This document shows, one piece after another, positions 24,996-33,578 of a stretch of 36,913 nt of DNA. The notes under the pieces were generated by a model, which was not told the origin of the DNA, searched no databases, and worked only from the letters and a program-made list of their open reading frames with translations. Source of the DNA: Gammaproteobacteria bacterium UBA2810 (GTDB taxonomy: Bacteria; Pseudomonadota; Gammaproteobacteria; Enterobacterales; Succinivibrionaceae); contig DEHC01000047.1 of NCBI GenBank assembly GCA_002351705.1, forward strand, positions 1 to 36,913, written 5' to 3'. Made by a program: the position numbers and the translations under genes. Numbering within the stretch: the first letter of the stretch is position 1; every line of letters begins with the position of its first letter.

Positions 24996-25837
24996 ATGAA
25001 CGTTATGAAGAGGATGATTGTCGCCGCGGCTGCCGCCGCATGCATGCTGTCTTTCCCGGCAATGGCGGAATGGTCTTACTGCAGTGAGCTGCCGCAGATC
25101 CGGCAGGCGGCAGAGGCGGGCAGTGCGGAAGCCCAGGGAGACCTGGGGACATATATATGAGTGGATCCTGCGTCAGGAAGGATTTCAGCGAAGCGGTCAG
25201 CTGGTCGCTGAAAGGCGCCAGGCAGGGTGATCCCAAGTCGGAGTATAACCTATCGATCCTTTATACCTTCGGACATGCTGAAGCCGGGCTTGAACAGAGT
25301 TTCGAAAAGGCCCTGGAATGGATGCGGAAAGCGGCAGTACAGGGCTATATTCCTGCCCAGAGATCACTTGGCGATACCTACCGCAACGGTTTTCTTGCAA
25401 GAGAGGATCTGGATGAGGCCATGTACTGGTACCTGAAGGCCGCTGAGCAGGGAGATGCCGAGTCACAGAACAGCTACGGCGAGGTGTACAGCACCACCCA
25501 CCTTCCTGGGACTGCCCTGACAGATGAGTCCTTTGAGTGGGCCGAGGAGGAGGCGAAATGGTTCAGGAAGGCAGCGGCACAGGGGAACGCCAAGGCACAG
25601 GACAACCTGGGAAAAATGTACTATTTCGGAGACCGGTTCGCCCATGACTGCGGCATGGCGCTGAGGCTCTTCCAGGCATCCGCTGCACAGGGGAACTCCG
25701 ACGCGGAGTACCACCTCGAGATGATGTACGACGAAGGAGACTGCGTCAGGCGGAATCCCGGGGAGGCTGAGAAATGGTACCGCAAATCCGCCTCCCATGG
25801 CAATGCCCAGGCGAAGAGCGCACTCGCAGGACGCTGA
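24996..25837 (+). pseudogene. Exported Sel1-repeat protein interrupted by a -1 frameshift
   Basis: The first frame encodes a signal peptide (MKRMIVAAAAAACMLSFPAMA, cleavage before EWSYC) and the start of a Sel1 repeat (AAEAGSAEAQGDLG), then stops at 25158-25160. The second frame, from 25148 on, continues exactly where the repeat should: DIYMSGSCVRKDFSEAVSW, then SLKGARQGDPKSEYNL and about five more Sel1 units to 25837. One extra G in the run at 25145-25148 would restore LGDIYMSG and a single protein of about 280 residues. A sequencing error, a recent mutation or slippage are all possible. Sel1 repeats form alpha/alpha solenoids that bind proteins. Confidence 0.8.
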
Positions 25838-25900
25838 GGAGCATCCAGCACCCGGAAGGCGGGAGAGGGCCCCGTTCCAGAGAGAACCCCGAGAGAGTCC

Positions 25901-26563
25901 TCAGGACGGCTCCGCCTCTCCAGAAGCCCCGCTCCTGAACTCACAGAGCCGGTAAGAGACCTGACCGGCATGGCTCTCCTTCAGCATCACGAAGCACTCC
26001 GGGAGATCCTCAAGGACCGCGTCGCTCTCCGCCTCGGCGTAGACGAGCGCCCCGTCCCTGAGCCAGCCGTTCTCAGAAAGGAGCTTCGCCGCGGGAGCGA
26101 GGAGGCCGCACTCGAACGGCGGATCGAGGAACGCGAGGTCAAAGGGTTCCCGGGGCCTCTGCCTGAGGTACACGAGCGCGTCCGCCGCAGCGACCTCCGC
26201 CTTCCCGGGGACAAGCTTCGCGGCCTCCTCCCTGATCATTTTCGCGTTCGCGGGGTTCTTCTCGATCATGAGGGCATGCCCGACGCCCCTTGAGACCGCC
26301 TCGAAGGACATGGCGCCGGTTCCCGCGAAGACGTCTATTGAGCGCGTGAGCCCTTCCCTGAACATCAGCCAGTTGAAGACCGTCTCCCGGATCCGGTCGG
26401 TGGTCGGGCGGAGCCCCGGCGCGGAGAGCACCTTGATCTTCCGTCCCCTGAGGCTCCCCCCGATAATCCGGATCTCGTGGGATGCCCCGCGCACGGACGC
26501 GGGCGCCGGACGCCCGTACTGCCCCCTTGCCCGATCTCCCGTGCTCCTCTTTCCTGCGCCCAT
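25901..26563 (-). CDS. rsmD: 16S rRNA (guanine966-N2)-methyltransferase
   Basis: A 220-residue Rossmann methyltransferase. The RsmD signature is complete: IRIIGGSLRGRKI, LRPTTDRIRETVFNWL, the SAM site IDVFAGTGAMSFEAVSRG, and the catalytic LDPPFE motif. It methylates G966 of 16S rRNA in the assembled 30S subunit. It is about 20 residues longer than the E. coli protein because of a basic N-terminal extension (GKRSTGDRARGQYGR). GGGAGGAG just before the ATG supports this start. It is convergent with the Sel1 pseudogene and divergent from the large Sel1 gene. Confidence 0.93.
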   Translation of the reverse strand: MGAGKRSTGDRARGQYGRPAPASVRGASHEIRIIGGSLRGRKIKVLSAPGLRPTTDRIRETVFNWLMFREGLTRSIDVFAGTGAMSFEAVSRGVGHALMIEKNPANAKMIREEAAKLVPGKAEVAAADALVYLRQRPREPFDLAFLDPPFECGLLAPAAKLLSENGWLRDGALVYAEAESDAVLEDLPECFVMLKESHAGQVSYRLCEFRSGASGEAEPS

Positions 26564-26768
26564 CTCTCTCCTCCCGTGAACAACGGAAGGATTCTATAGT
26601 GAAGTCCCGCACGATTCCAGAAAAAGGTCCGGTCTGCCCCGCACATTGCATACTATGTCACGGCACGCCCTGCTCTCCTGCTCATATAATGAGCAGACTG
26701 CGCGCATAATGCCGGACTCCGGACACCCCGGAGGCGGTTCCGGTGCGCTTCCGGAAGAGGAGGGGATC

Positions 26769-28466
26769 ATGAAGCTTGATGAATCACTGCAGCAGCTCTT
26801 CAGGCAGTACGGGCACGGCATCCTTCTCGAGGAGAGCATCGTGACGAAGCTCACGGGGCTCAAATCCTTCGACTCCTCGCCTGCCCTCCGGGAGGCGGTG
26901 AAATTCCTCTCGGACGGGGGCTACCTCAGGGAGCTCCTCGCCCGCAGCCGGAGAAACGATCCGGCCGACTTCGCGCTCTACACCGATTACCTCCGCAAAT
27001 TCCTCCTGTCAGGCGGGAAGTTCGGCGAGGCCACGGTCTCGGAGGCCGTCGGGAGCCTCGTCTCGGCCCTCGGCCACCGGGACACCCCGCCGCTCCCCGC
27101 ATCCCCGGCACCGGACAGCGCCGTTTCCGGCGGGGGCTCCGCCTCTGATTCCGTGAACGCACCCGCCGCGGATGATGCCGCAAGCCCCCATGATGACATC
27201 CTCAGGGAAGGCTCCCCGTCAGAGCCGCCCGCCGCCTGCTCTGCTGAGTACCCCACCGAGGAGTGCCTCCGCGCCGCGGCGGAGGGAGGCGACGCGAAGG
27301 CGCAGGTGAGGCTCGCCTCCATGTACTACCACGGACAGGGAGCGGCGCAGGATCTGAGGGAGGCCGCGAGGTGGTACCGCAAGGCCGCTGATCTCGGCAG
27401 CGCGGAGGCGCAGTACCGGCTTGCCGGCATGTACTACACCGGGCAGGGCGTGAAGCTCGACAACGACATGGCGCTCGAGTGGTACCGCAAGGCCGCGGGG
27501 CAGGGCTACGCCGATGCCGAGTACCGCCTCGGCCGGCTCTACGACAAGGGCCTCAGCGTCAGGCAGGACTACTCGACGGCCCGGGAGTGGTACCTGAAGG
27601 CGGCGGCGCAGGACAACGCCAGCGCCGAGTACCGCCTCGGCTCGATGTACGAGAACGGGAACGGCGTCAGCCCGGACAGCGCGGCGGCGGCGGAGTGGTA
27701 CCGGAAGGCCGCGGAGAACGGGCATGTCCAGGCCATGTGCCGCCTCGCGGATCTCATGAGCTCGGGGCGCGGCGTGCCGGAGGATCCGGCGAGGGCCCTG
27801 GAGCTCTACAGGAAGGCCGCAGCCCAGGGGAACGTCGACGCGTTCTGCGGGCTCGCCCGGCTCTACTACACCGGGCGCGGCACGGAGCAGGACTATGTCC
27901 AGGCCGCGCTCTGGTACCAGAAGGCCGCCTCGCGCGGCAAGGTACCGGATCTCGGCGATGACGCGGCGTACATCTTCGGGGAGCTGTACTATTTCGGACG
28001 GGGAGTCAGGCAGGACTACATGCAGGCCGCCGGGCTCTACCAGAAGGCGGCCGAGCGGGGGAACGCCGGCGCGCAGTACCGGCTCGGCTGCATGTACTAC
28101 AAGGGCCAGTGGCTCGAGCCTGACTTCAGGAAGGCCGTCGGGTGGTGCGGGAAGGCCGCGGAGCAGGGGAACGTGCAGGCGAAGTACCGCCTCGGCGTGA
28201 TGTACTACCGCGGGATGAGGGGAGGCACCGGAGAGGCAGGCGGGAGCGCCGACCGGAAGAAGGCCCTGAAATGGCTCAGCGAGGCCGCCTCCGGCGGCGA
28301 CGCGGACGCACAGAAGATGCTCGGCGACATCTGCTCCGCCGGAGAGGACGGAGATCCCGACTATGAGAAGGCCGCGGGGTTTTACCGCGAGGCCCTCGCG
28401 AACGGCAACCAGGACGCCGGCGAGTGCCTCAAGGCGCTTGAGCGGGAAGGGAAGATCAGAAGCTGA
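26769..28466 (+). CDS. Cytoplasmic Sel1-repeat protein with N-terminal helical domain
   Basis: A 565-residue protein starting at ATG 26769, chosen because AGGAGG lies just ahead; the frame is open back to 26646. Residues 1-105 form a helical domain (LQQLFRQYGHGILLEES, then FLSDGGYLRELLARS). A low-complexity Ser/Pro/Ala linker follows (about 105-160). The rest is about ten Sel1 units of 36 residues with the pattern AxAxYRLGxMYxxGxGVxxDxxxAxxWYRKAAxxG. There is no signal peptide, unlike the exported Sel1 gene upstream. Sel1 solenoids serve as protein-binding scaffolds; the partner is unknown. Codon use is strongly GC-rich. Confidence 0.88.
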   Translation: MKLDESLQQLFRQYGHGILLEESIVTKLTGLKSFDSSPALREAVKFLSDGGYLRELLARSRRNDPADFALYTDYLRKFLLSGGKFGEATVSEAVGSLVSALGHRDTPPLPASPAPDSAVSGGGSASDSVNAPAADDAASPHDDILREGSPSEPPAACSAEYPTEECLRAAAEGGDAKAQVRLASMYYHGQGAAQDLREAARWYRKAADLGSAEAQYRLAGMYYTGQGVKLDNDMALEWYRKAAGQGYADAEYRLGRLYDKGLSVRQDYSTAREWYLKAAAQDNASAEYRLGSMYENGNGVSPDSAAAAEWYRKAAENGHVQAMCRLADLMSSGRGVPEDPARALELYRKAAAQGNVDAFCGLARLYYTGRGTEQDYVQAALWYQKAASRGKVPDLGDDAAYIFGELYYFGRGVRQDYMQAAGLYQKAAERGNAGAQYRLGCMYYKGQWLEPDFRKAVGWCGKAAEQGNVQAKYRLGVMYYRGMRGGTGEAGGSADRKKALKWLSEAASGGDADAQKMLGDICSAGEDGDPDYEKAAGFYREALANGNQDAGECLKALEREGKIRS

Positions 28467-29327
28467 CGCCGCCGCGAACGCGAACTCCCTGAAGTCCTTC
28501 TCGAACCCGCCGTACTCGAACTCCGCGCTCCGCTCGCCGGGCTGCACGGCGCTGGCCGCGGCCTCCGGAGCCTTTGCTATCCTTCTCTGCCTCTGCGGGG
28601 GCAGCCTGTCGATTATCCCGGAGAGCGCCTCCTCATCCGCGGCATTCCCGAGGTCCGCGTGCCCTGAGGCGCGGATTGCGGGCGGGATCCAGAGGAGCCT
28701 CGGGATTTCCTCTCCTTCACTGAGATCGCGGACGTGAGCGCCGCCGTTTTTCCTGAACCACCTCGAGAAGCTCCGGAGGACTCCGGTCTCCCGCTCCTCG
28801 TGGCGGAAGACCATGAGGAGCATCGATAGACGCGTCAGGACCGCGGAGAGCTGCCGGCGCGACTCGTCGATGCTGTCCGAGAGATCGCGGAGAATGCCGT
28901 AGACAGCGCTGTCTCCCTCCGCTATCTCCCCGAAGTGCGCGAGCGTGAACTTCCCGAGGCTCTCTATGAGCTTCGAGGTGTCATCGATGGCGTGCTGGTT
29001 CTCCGCGATCTTGTCGTCAAGCGAGGTCACGAAGCCGAAGCGGTTCGTGATCCTGAGGTCAAGCTTCTCGACCGTGTGCCTGATTCCGTAGTCGATGGCG
29101 CGGGCGGCGTCCTTGAGGGACTGAATCGCAAGGTTCGCGTCAGCCGCGCGCCCCTCCCTCCGGAGCCTCGCGGCGCGGGCGGCGTACTCCTCCGAGTCCC
29201 GGAGGCGCTCGTCAAAATCAGTGTCGCGGTCATTTCTCCAAAAGCGGGAGTATTTTCGCATTCGGCATATACACCACAAAAACGAATGAGACGTTTCATA
29301 TAATCCAGATGAGCCGGCGGCCATCAA
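27219..29327 (-). CDS. Unknown helical protein with open frame running antisense through the Sel1 gene
   Basis: The 702-codon frame has two unlike parts. From the start to about 28490 it reads like a genuine mostly helical protein: FDERLRDSEEYAARAARL, IENQ-type coiled stretches such as DDKIAENQHAIDDTSKLI, then ESRRQLSAVLTRLSMLLMVF. Past that point it is simply the reverse complement of the Sel1 repeats, giving repetitive Val/Leu/Arg/Pro-rich text that is unlikely to be a real fold. So the true gene is probably about 28480-29261, converging on the Sel1 gene, with its stop codon lost or hidden by a frameshift. The start is uncertain (29261 or 29327) and has no clear ribosome site. Family not recognised. 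Confidence 0.45.
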   Translation of the reverse strand: MMAAGSSGLYETSHSFLWCICRMRKYSRFWRNDRDTDFDERLRDSEEYAARAARLRREGRAADANLAIQSLKDAARAIDYGIRHTVEKLDLRITNRFGFVTSLDDKIAENQHAIDDTSKLIESLGKFTLAHFGEIAEGDSAVYGILRDLSDSIDESRRQLSAVLTRLSMLLMVFRHEERETGVLRSFSRWFRKNGGAHVRDLSEGEEIPRLLWIPPAIRASGHADLGNAADEEALSGIIDRLPPQRQRRIAKAPEAAASAVQPGERSAEFEYGGFEKDFREFAFAAASASDLPFPLKRLEALAGVLVAVREGLAVKPRGLLIVGISVLSGGADVAEHLLCVRVAAGGGLAEPFQGLLPVGAPACLSGASPHPAVVHHAEAVLRLHVPLLRGLPAPPDGLPEVRLEPLALVVHAAEPVLRAGVPPLGRLLVEPGGLHVVLPDSPSEIVQLPEDVRRVIAEIRYLAARGGLLVPERGLDIVLLRAAPGVVEPGEPAERVDVPLGCGLPVELQGPRRILRHAAPRAHEIREAAHGLDMPVLRGLPVPLRRRRAVRADAVPVLVHRAEAVLGAGVVLRRRLQVPLPGRRVVLPDAEALVVEPAEAVLGIGVALPRGLAVPLERHVVVELHALPGVVHAGKPVLRLRAAEISGLAVPPRGLPQILRRSLSVVVHGGEPHLRLRVASLRRGAEALLGGVLSRAGGGRL

Positions 29328-29344
29328 ATGAACTCAGGGAAACA

Positions 29345-29587
29345 ATGGCCGGTTACAGCTGCTGGGAATCAGGAAAACAATTTTTTTGCAAACTGGATGG
29401 CGCCGGTACAGCGAAAGCCTCCGGAATACTTGAGTCAGCCGGACTCAGGCGCGATGACCCGCTTATAGATCAGCTCACGAACGGGAAAAATCTCAGTGAG
29501 CAGCAGAGGAGCCGGAACAATTCCCGCACATTCTCAATGCAGCCAGGCAGCCAGACTGCTCCGCCGGGCATTGTCACGCCAGGCTGA
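29345..29587 (+). pseudogene. Possible fragment of a glutaminase-type N-terminal region
   Basis: An 80-codon frame with AGGGA before its ATG. The stretch QFFCKLDGAGTAKASGIL then ESAGLRRDDPLIDQL recalls the EF-hand-like segment that precedes the catalytic domain in some glutaminases (pattern F-LD-G-G, then GL-DDPR). No catalytic domain follows. The resemblance is from memory and short, so this could also be non-coding. The rest of the interval before typA has only the terminator at 29709-29743. Confidence 0.2.
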
Positions 29588-29708
29588 GGCGCAGCGCTGT
29601 CCTGAAACGGACAGAATGGCGGCTCCGGCCGTGCGCGGCTGAACTGATGAGCGGATACTGGCGTTCAATTGCCCCGGAGGATGAAACACCCGGGACGTCC
29701 GTAACGCA

Positions 29709-29743
29709 AAAGGCGCGCTTCCCTTAACGGAAAGCGCGCCTTT
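29709..29743 (-). terminator. Terminator of typA
   Basis: A 12-bp stem AAAGGCGCGCTT / AAGCGCGCCTTT closes an 11-nt loop, with four T on the minus-strand side and a T-rich tail on the plus side. It lies 49 bp past the typA stop and could work in both directions. Confidence 0.75.
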
Positions 29744-29791
29744 CTTATTTAATCAGCACTCACCGCCCTGCCCGGAGGCAGGGCCCGGGCC

Positions 29792-31660
29792 TTAATTGTC
29801 CTCGTTCCCCTCAAGGGATGCCTGGACTGCTGCGGCCTCCTTCGCGGCGTTGCGGCGGAAGGCGCGGATGCGGTCCATCTCGGTGAGCTCCTTCTTTCTG
29901 AGGCGGATGCTCTTCGGGGTGACCTCGACGAGCTCGTCATCGTTGATGAACTCGAGGGCCTGCTCCAGGGAGAAGATTACAGGCGGTACGAGCACGATCG
30001 CGTCATCGGTTCCGGAGGCGCGGACGTTGGTGAGCTTCTTGCCCTTGAGGCAGTTGACGGTGAGGTCGTTCTCGCGGTTGTGGACGCCGATGATCTCGCC
30101 CTCATAGACCTCGGTGGCGTGCCCGATGAAGAGGTAGCCTCTGTCCTGGAGGTACCAGAGCGCGTAGCCGAGCGCCTTGCCGGTCGCGTTCGAGATGAGC
30201 ACGCCGTTCTTCCTGCGGCCGATGTCGCCGCCGAGGAACTTGTCGTACTTCTCGAAGGTGTGGCACATGATGCCGGTGCCGGAGGTCAGGTTCATGAACT
30301 CGTTCTGGAAGCCGATGAGGCCGCGGGACGGGATGTAGAAGTCAAGGCGCACGCGCCCCTTTCCGTCCGGGACCATGTTGCGCATCTCGGCATGGCGCTG
30401 CCCGAGCGCGTCCATGACGCTGCCCTGGTTCTCCTCCTTGACGTCGACGTCGAGGAGCTCATACGGCTCGAGGGTCTGTCCGTTGACGTGCTTCAGGATT
30501 ACCTGCGGACGGGATACCGCGAGCTCGTAGCCCTCGCGGCGCATCTCCTCGATGAGCACGGAGAGGTGCAGCTCGCCGCGTCCTGACACGGTGAACTTGT
30601 CGGAGTCGACGGTTCCCTCGACCCTCAGCGCGACGTTGTGGCGGCACTCGTTCTGCAGGCGCTCCCAGATGTTGCGGGAGGTGACGAACTTGCCCTCGCG
30701 GCCGGCGAACGGGGAGGTGTTGACCTGGAAGGTCATGGTTACGGTCGGCTCGTCGACGACGAGGGGAGGCAGCGCCTCGGGCTTCGCGGGATCGCAGATG
30801 GTGTCGGAGATCTTGAGGTCGCCGAGGCCGGTGATGGCGACGATGTCGCCGCCGGAGGCTGACTCGACCTCATGGCGGTGGAGCCCGAGGTAGCCGAGGA
30901 CCTGTCCGACCTTGCCGGTCCTTGTGGTGCCGTCGCGGCCGATGATGGTGACGGTCTGGTTCGGCTTCACTGTACCGCGCTGGATGCGGCCGACGCCGAT
31001 GACGCCCACATAGGAGGTGTAGTCAAGCTGGGAGATCTGCATCTGCAGCGGTCCGTCAGCCTCCACATCAGGGGGAGCGACATGGTCGACGATGGTCTGG
31101 AACAGCGGATCCATGTTGTCGGACTCATCATCGAGGCTGAGCTTGGCGTAGCCGTTGAGGGCCGAGGCGTAGACGACCGGGAAGTCGAGCTGCTCGTCAG
31201 TCGCGCCGAGGTTGTCGAAGAGGTCGAACACCTGATCCATGACCCAGTCAGGGCGGGCGCCGGGACGGTCAATCTTGTTGATTACGACAATGGGCTTCAG
31301 GCCGTGCTCGAATGCCTTCTGGGTAACGAATCTGGTCTGGGGCATCGGTCCGTCAACCGCGTCCACCAGGAGGAGGACGGAGTCGACCATCGAGAGCACG
31401 CGCTCCACCTCGCCGCCGAAGTCGGCGTGGCCCGGGGTGTCGACGATGTTGATCCGGTAGTCCTTCCAGTGGATTGCGGTGTTCTTCGCGAGGATGGTGA
31501 TTCCTCTTTCCCTTTCAATGTCGTTGGAATCCATGACCCTGGTCTCTCCGAGCTCGGAGCGCTCAAGGGTGCCTGACTGCCTGAGAAGCTGATCCACAAG
31601 AGTGGTCTTGCCGTGATCGACGTGCGCGATAATCGCGATGTTTCTGAGATTTTCCAGCAT
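29792..31660 (-). CDS. typA: Ribosome-associated GTPase TypA/BipA
   Basis: A 622-residue translational GTPase. G1 is AHVDHGKTTL, G3 is DTPGHADFGG, G4 is NKIDRPGARPDW. Length and order match BipA: GTPase domain, a beta-barrel domain, two EF-G-like domains, and the family-specific C-terminal domain with RDRGYLFIGHATEVYEGEI-like sequence (GYLFIGHATEVYEGEIIG). It binds the 70S ribosome and aids 50S assembly at low temperature or stress. It is divergent from glnA, the same arrangement as in enteric bacteria. Confidence 0.96.
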   Translation of the reverse strand: MLENLRNIAIIAHVDHGKTTLVDQLLRQSGTLERSELGETRVMDSNDIERERGITILAKNTAIHWKDYRINIVDTPGHADFGGEVERVLSMVDSVLLLVDAVDGPMPQTRFVTQKAFEHGLKPIVVINKIDRPGARPDWVMDQVFDLFDNLGATDEQLDFPVVYASALNGYAKLSLDDESDNMDPLFQTIVDHVAPPDVEADGPLQMQISQLDYTSYVGVIGVGRIQRGTVKPNQTVTIIGRDGTTRTGKVGQVLGYLGLHRHEVESASGGDIVAITGLGDLKISDTICDPAKPEALPPLVVDEPTVTMTFQVNTSPFAGREGKFVTSRNIWERLQNECRHNVALRVEGTVDSDKFTVSGRGELHLSVLIEEMRREGYELAVSRPQVILKHVNGQTLEPYELLDVDVKEENQGSVMDALGQRHAEMRNMVPDGKGRVRLDFYIPSRGLIGFQNEFMNLTSGTGIMCHTFEKYDKFLGGDIGRRKNGVLISNATGKALGYALWYLQDRGYLFIGHATEVYEGEIIGVHNRENDLTVNCLKGKKLTNVRASGTDDAIVLVPPVIFSLEQALEFINDDELVEVTPKSIRLRKKELTEMDRIRAFRRNAAKEAAAVQASLEGNEDN

Positions 31661-31826
31661 TTACTGAAACCCTGACCTGTTGATGAGGACAAAAGATAAA
31701 AATAGACTTAAGGGTAGATTTTAACGCAAAACAATGTGATCAGTGTACCATTTTATATTGCCGGAGCGGAAACTGATCAAAAAAGCACCGCAGCCCCACG
31801 GCGCCCTGACACAGGGCATCAGTCCT

Positions 31827-31909
31827 TGCACCAAAATGGGCAGATGCATCATTTTTTAAGCACTGTTATGGTTCACAATCCTGCTGAATTCACACACTGA
31901 AATGGGGCA
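31827..31909 (+). promoter_or_regulatory. Three phased NtrC-like enhancer sites upstream of glnA
   Basis: Compared with the NtrC consensus TGCACC-N5-GGTGCA, I see TGCACCAAAATGGGCAG (31827-31843), AGCACTGTTATGGTTCA (31859-31875) and CACACTGAAATGGGGCA (31893-31909). The first left half is perfect, and the others deviate by two to three bases. Centre-to-centre spacings are 32 and 34 bp, near three helical turns, and the sites lie about 150-220 bp before the predicted sigma-54 start. Confidence 0.6.
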
Positions 31910-32028
31910 TAATTACGGGGCAGAGGACGGGAGTGCCCGGGACATTCCTGTTTTTTCTCAGAAGATTACAGCCTGTATCAATGCATTGCAGATAAATTAT
32001 CACGGAACATGCCCGGTTCCGGAAACGA

Positions 32029-32044
32029 TGGCACGGATTAAGCT
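32029..32044 (+). promoter_or_regulatory. Sigma-54 promoter of glnA
   Basis: TGGCACGGATTAAGCT fits the -24/-12 consensus TGGCACG-N4-TTGCW, with both invariant GG and GC at the correct distance; only the TT before GC is replaced by AA. Transcription would start near 32055, leaving a leader of about 50 nt. The remainder of 31661-32106 is AT-rich and presumably also holds the typA promoter, for which I see no strong match. Confidence 0.7.
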
Positions 32045-32077
32045 GTACGGATAAGCGGTTTTTTTCAGTAATTTCTC

Positions 32078-32092
32078 AGCACCATGGGTGCT
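32078..32092 (+). promoter_or_regulatory. Small hairpin just ahead of the glnA ribosome site
   Basis: AGCACC and GGTGCT pair as a 6-bp stem around ATG, four bases before the GGAGGAG Shine-Dalgarno. It lies in the predicted leader and could tune translation, or it may be a vestigial NtrC half-site pair with N3 instead of N5 spacing. Confidence 0.3.
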
Positions 32093-32106
32093 TTTGGAGG
32101 AGTCAG

Positions 32107-33522
32107 ATGTCTGACCAGATTAAGGAAATTCTCGAGACCATCAAGAAAGAGAAAGTAGAGTTCGTTGACCTTCGCTTCACCGACACCAAGGGCAAGGAGC
32201 AGCACGTCTCCATCCCTGCCAGCCAGGTCGATGACGATTTCTTCGAGTGCGGCAAGATGTTTGACGGCTCCTCCATCGCAGGATGGAAGGGAATCAACAA
32301 GTCAGACATGGTGCTGATGCCCGATCCGTCAACCTGGAAGCGCGATCCGTTCACCAAGTACGAGACCTGGATGATCCGCTGCGACATCCTCGAGCCTGAC
32401 ACCATGCAGGGCTACGACCGTGACCCCCGCTCCATCGCCAAGAGAGCAGAGGCTTACCTGAAGTCAACCGGCATCGCCGACACCGTCATCTTCGGACCGG
32501 AGCCTGAGTTCTTCCTGTTCGACAACGTCACCTTCGGCAACAACATGAACGGCTGCTTCTACCAGGTTGATACCTATGAGGGAGCGTGGAACAGCAGCAA
32601 GCAGTACGAGGAAGGCAACCTCGGCCACCGTCCGTTCGTCAAGGGCGGCTACTTCCCTGTACCTCCTGTAGATTCCGACATGGACATCCGCTCCGAGATG
32701 TGCAAGACCCTCGAGGACTTCGGCCTCGTAGTCGAGGCTCATCACCATGAGGTTGCTACCGGCGGCCAGAACGAGATTGCGACCCGCTTCAACACCCTCA
32801 CCAAGAAGGCTGATGAGCTGCAGATCTACAAGTACGTCACCATGAACGTCGCAGCCCGCCACAACAAGACCGTTACCTTCATGCCCAAGCCCATTTTCGG
32901 TGATAACGGCTCCGGAATGCACTGCAACCAGTCCCTCTCCAAGGACGGCAAGAACCTGTTCTCCGGCGACGTATACGGCGGCCTTTCACAGGAAGCCATC
33001 TACTACATCGGCGGCATCATCAAGCACGCGAAGTCAATCAACGCCTTCTCCAACCCGACCACCAACTCCTACAAGCGTCTGGTTCCGGGCTTCGAGGCTC
33101 CTGTAATGCTCGCGTACTCCGCAGCAAACCGTTCCGCATCCATCAGAATTCCTGCGGTATCCAGCCCGAAGGCAACCCGTATCGAGGTCCGCTTCCCTGA
33201 CTGCATGGCCAACCCTTACCTCGCCTTCTCCGCAATGCTGATGGCAGGTCTTGATGGTATCCAGAACAAGATTGACCCGGGCGAGGCAATGGACAAGAAC
33301 CTCTATGATCTTCCTCCTGAGGAGGCAAAGCAGATCCCCGAGGTCTGCGGATCGCTCGAGGAGGCTCTCAACAGCCTTAAGGCCGACAACGAGTACCTGC
33401 TCAAGGGCGGCGTATTCAGCAAGGACTTCATTGACTCCTACATCGCACTCAAGAAGGCCGACAACGACCGTGTCCGCATGGCACCCAGCCCGATTGAGTT
33501 TGAGCTCTATTTCTCTCTCTAA
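32107..33522 (+). CDS. glnA: Glutamine synthetase type I
   Basis: A 471-residue GSI enzyme that makes glutamine from glutamate, ammonia and ATP. Visible signatures are FDGSSIAGWKGINKSDM, FGPEPEFFLFD, NGSGMHCNQSLSKDG, NPTTNSYKRLVPGFEAP and RIEVRFPD. The adenylylation tyrosine is in NLYDLPPEE near residue 400, so it belongs to the dodecameric GSI-beta group under GlnE control. GGAGGAG precedes the ATG. It is controlled from a sigma-54/NtrC region. Unlike in enteric bacteria, no ntrB/ntrC follow; a terminator comes 28 bp after the stop, so the gene is monocistronic. Confidence 0.97.
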   Translation: MSDQIKEILETIKKEKVEFVDLRFTDTKGKEQHVSIPASQVDDDFFECGKMFDGSSIAGWKGINKSDMVLMPDPSTWKRDPFTKYETWMIRCDILEPDTMQGYDRDPRSIAKRAEAYLKSTGIADTVIFGPEPEFFLFDNVTFGNNMNGCFYQVDTYEGAWNSSKQYEEGNLGHRPFVKGGYFPVPPVDSDMDIRSEMCKTLEDFGLVVEAHHHEVATGGQNEIATRFNTLTKKADELQIYKYVTMNVAARHNKTVTFMPKPIFGDNGSGMHCNQSLSKDGKNLFSGDVYGGLSQEAIYYIGGIIKHAKSINAFSNPTTNSYKRLVPGFEAPVMLAYSAANRSASIRIPAVSSPKATRIEVRFPDCMANPYLAFSAMLMAGLDGIQNKIDPGEAMDKNLYDLPPEEAKQIPEVCGSLEEALNSLKADNEYLLKGGVFSKDFIDSYIALKKADNDRVRMAPSPIEFELYFSL

Positions 33523-33550
33523 TAGTCTAATCATAAGCTGAATGTTCGGT

Positions 33551-33578
33551 CCCGTGCCGCAAGGCACGGGATTTTTTT
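33551..33578 (+). terminator. Terminator of glnA
   Basis: A perfect 8-bp stem CCCGTGCC / GGCACGGG with a GCAA tetraloop is followed by seven T: a textbook intrinsic terminator. Confidence 0.95.
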
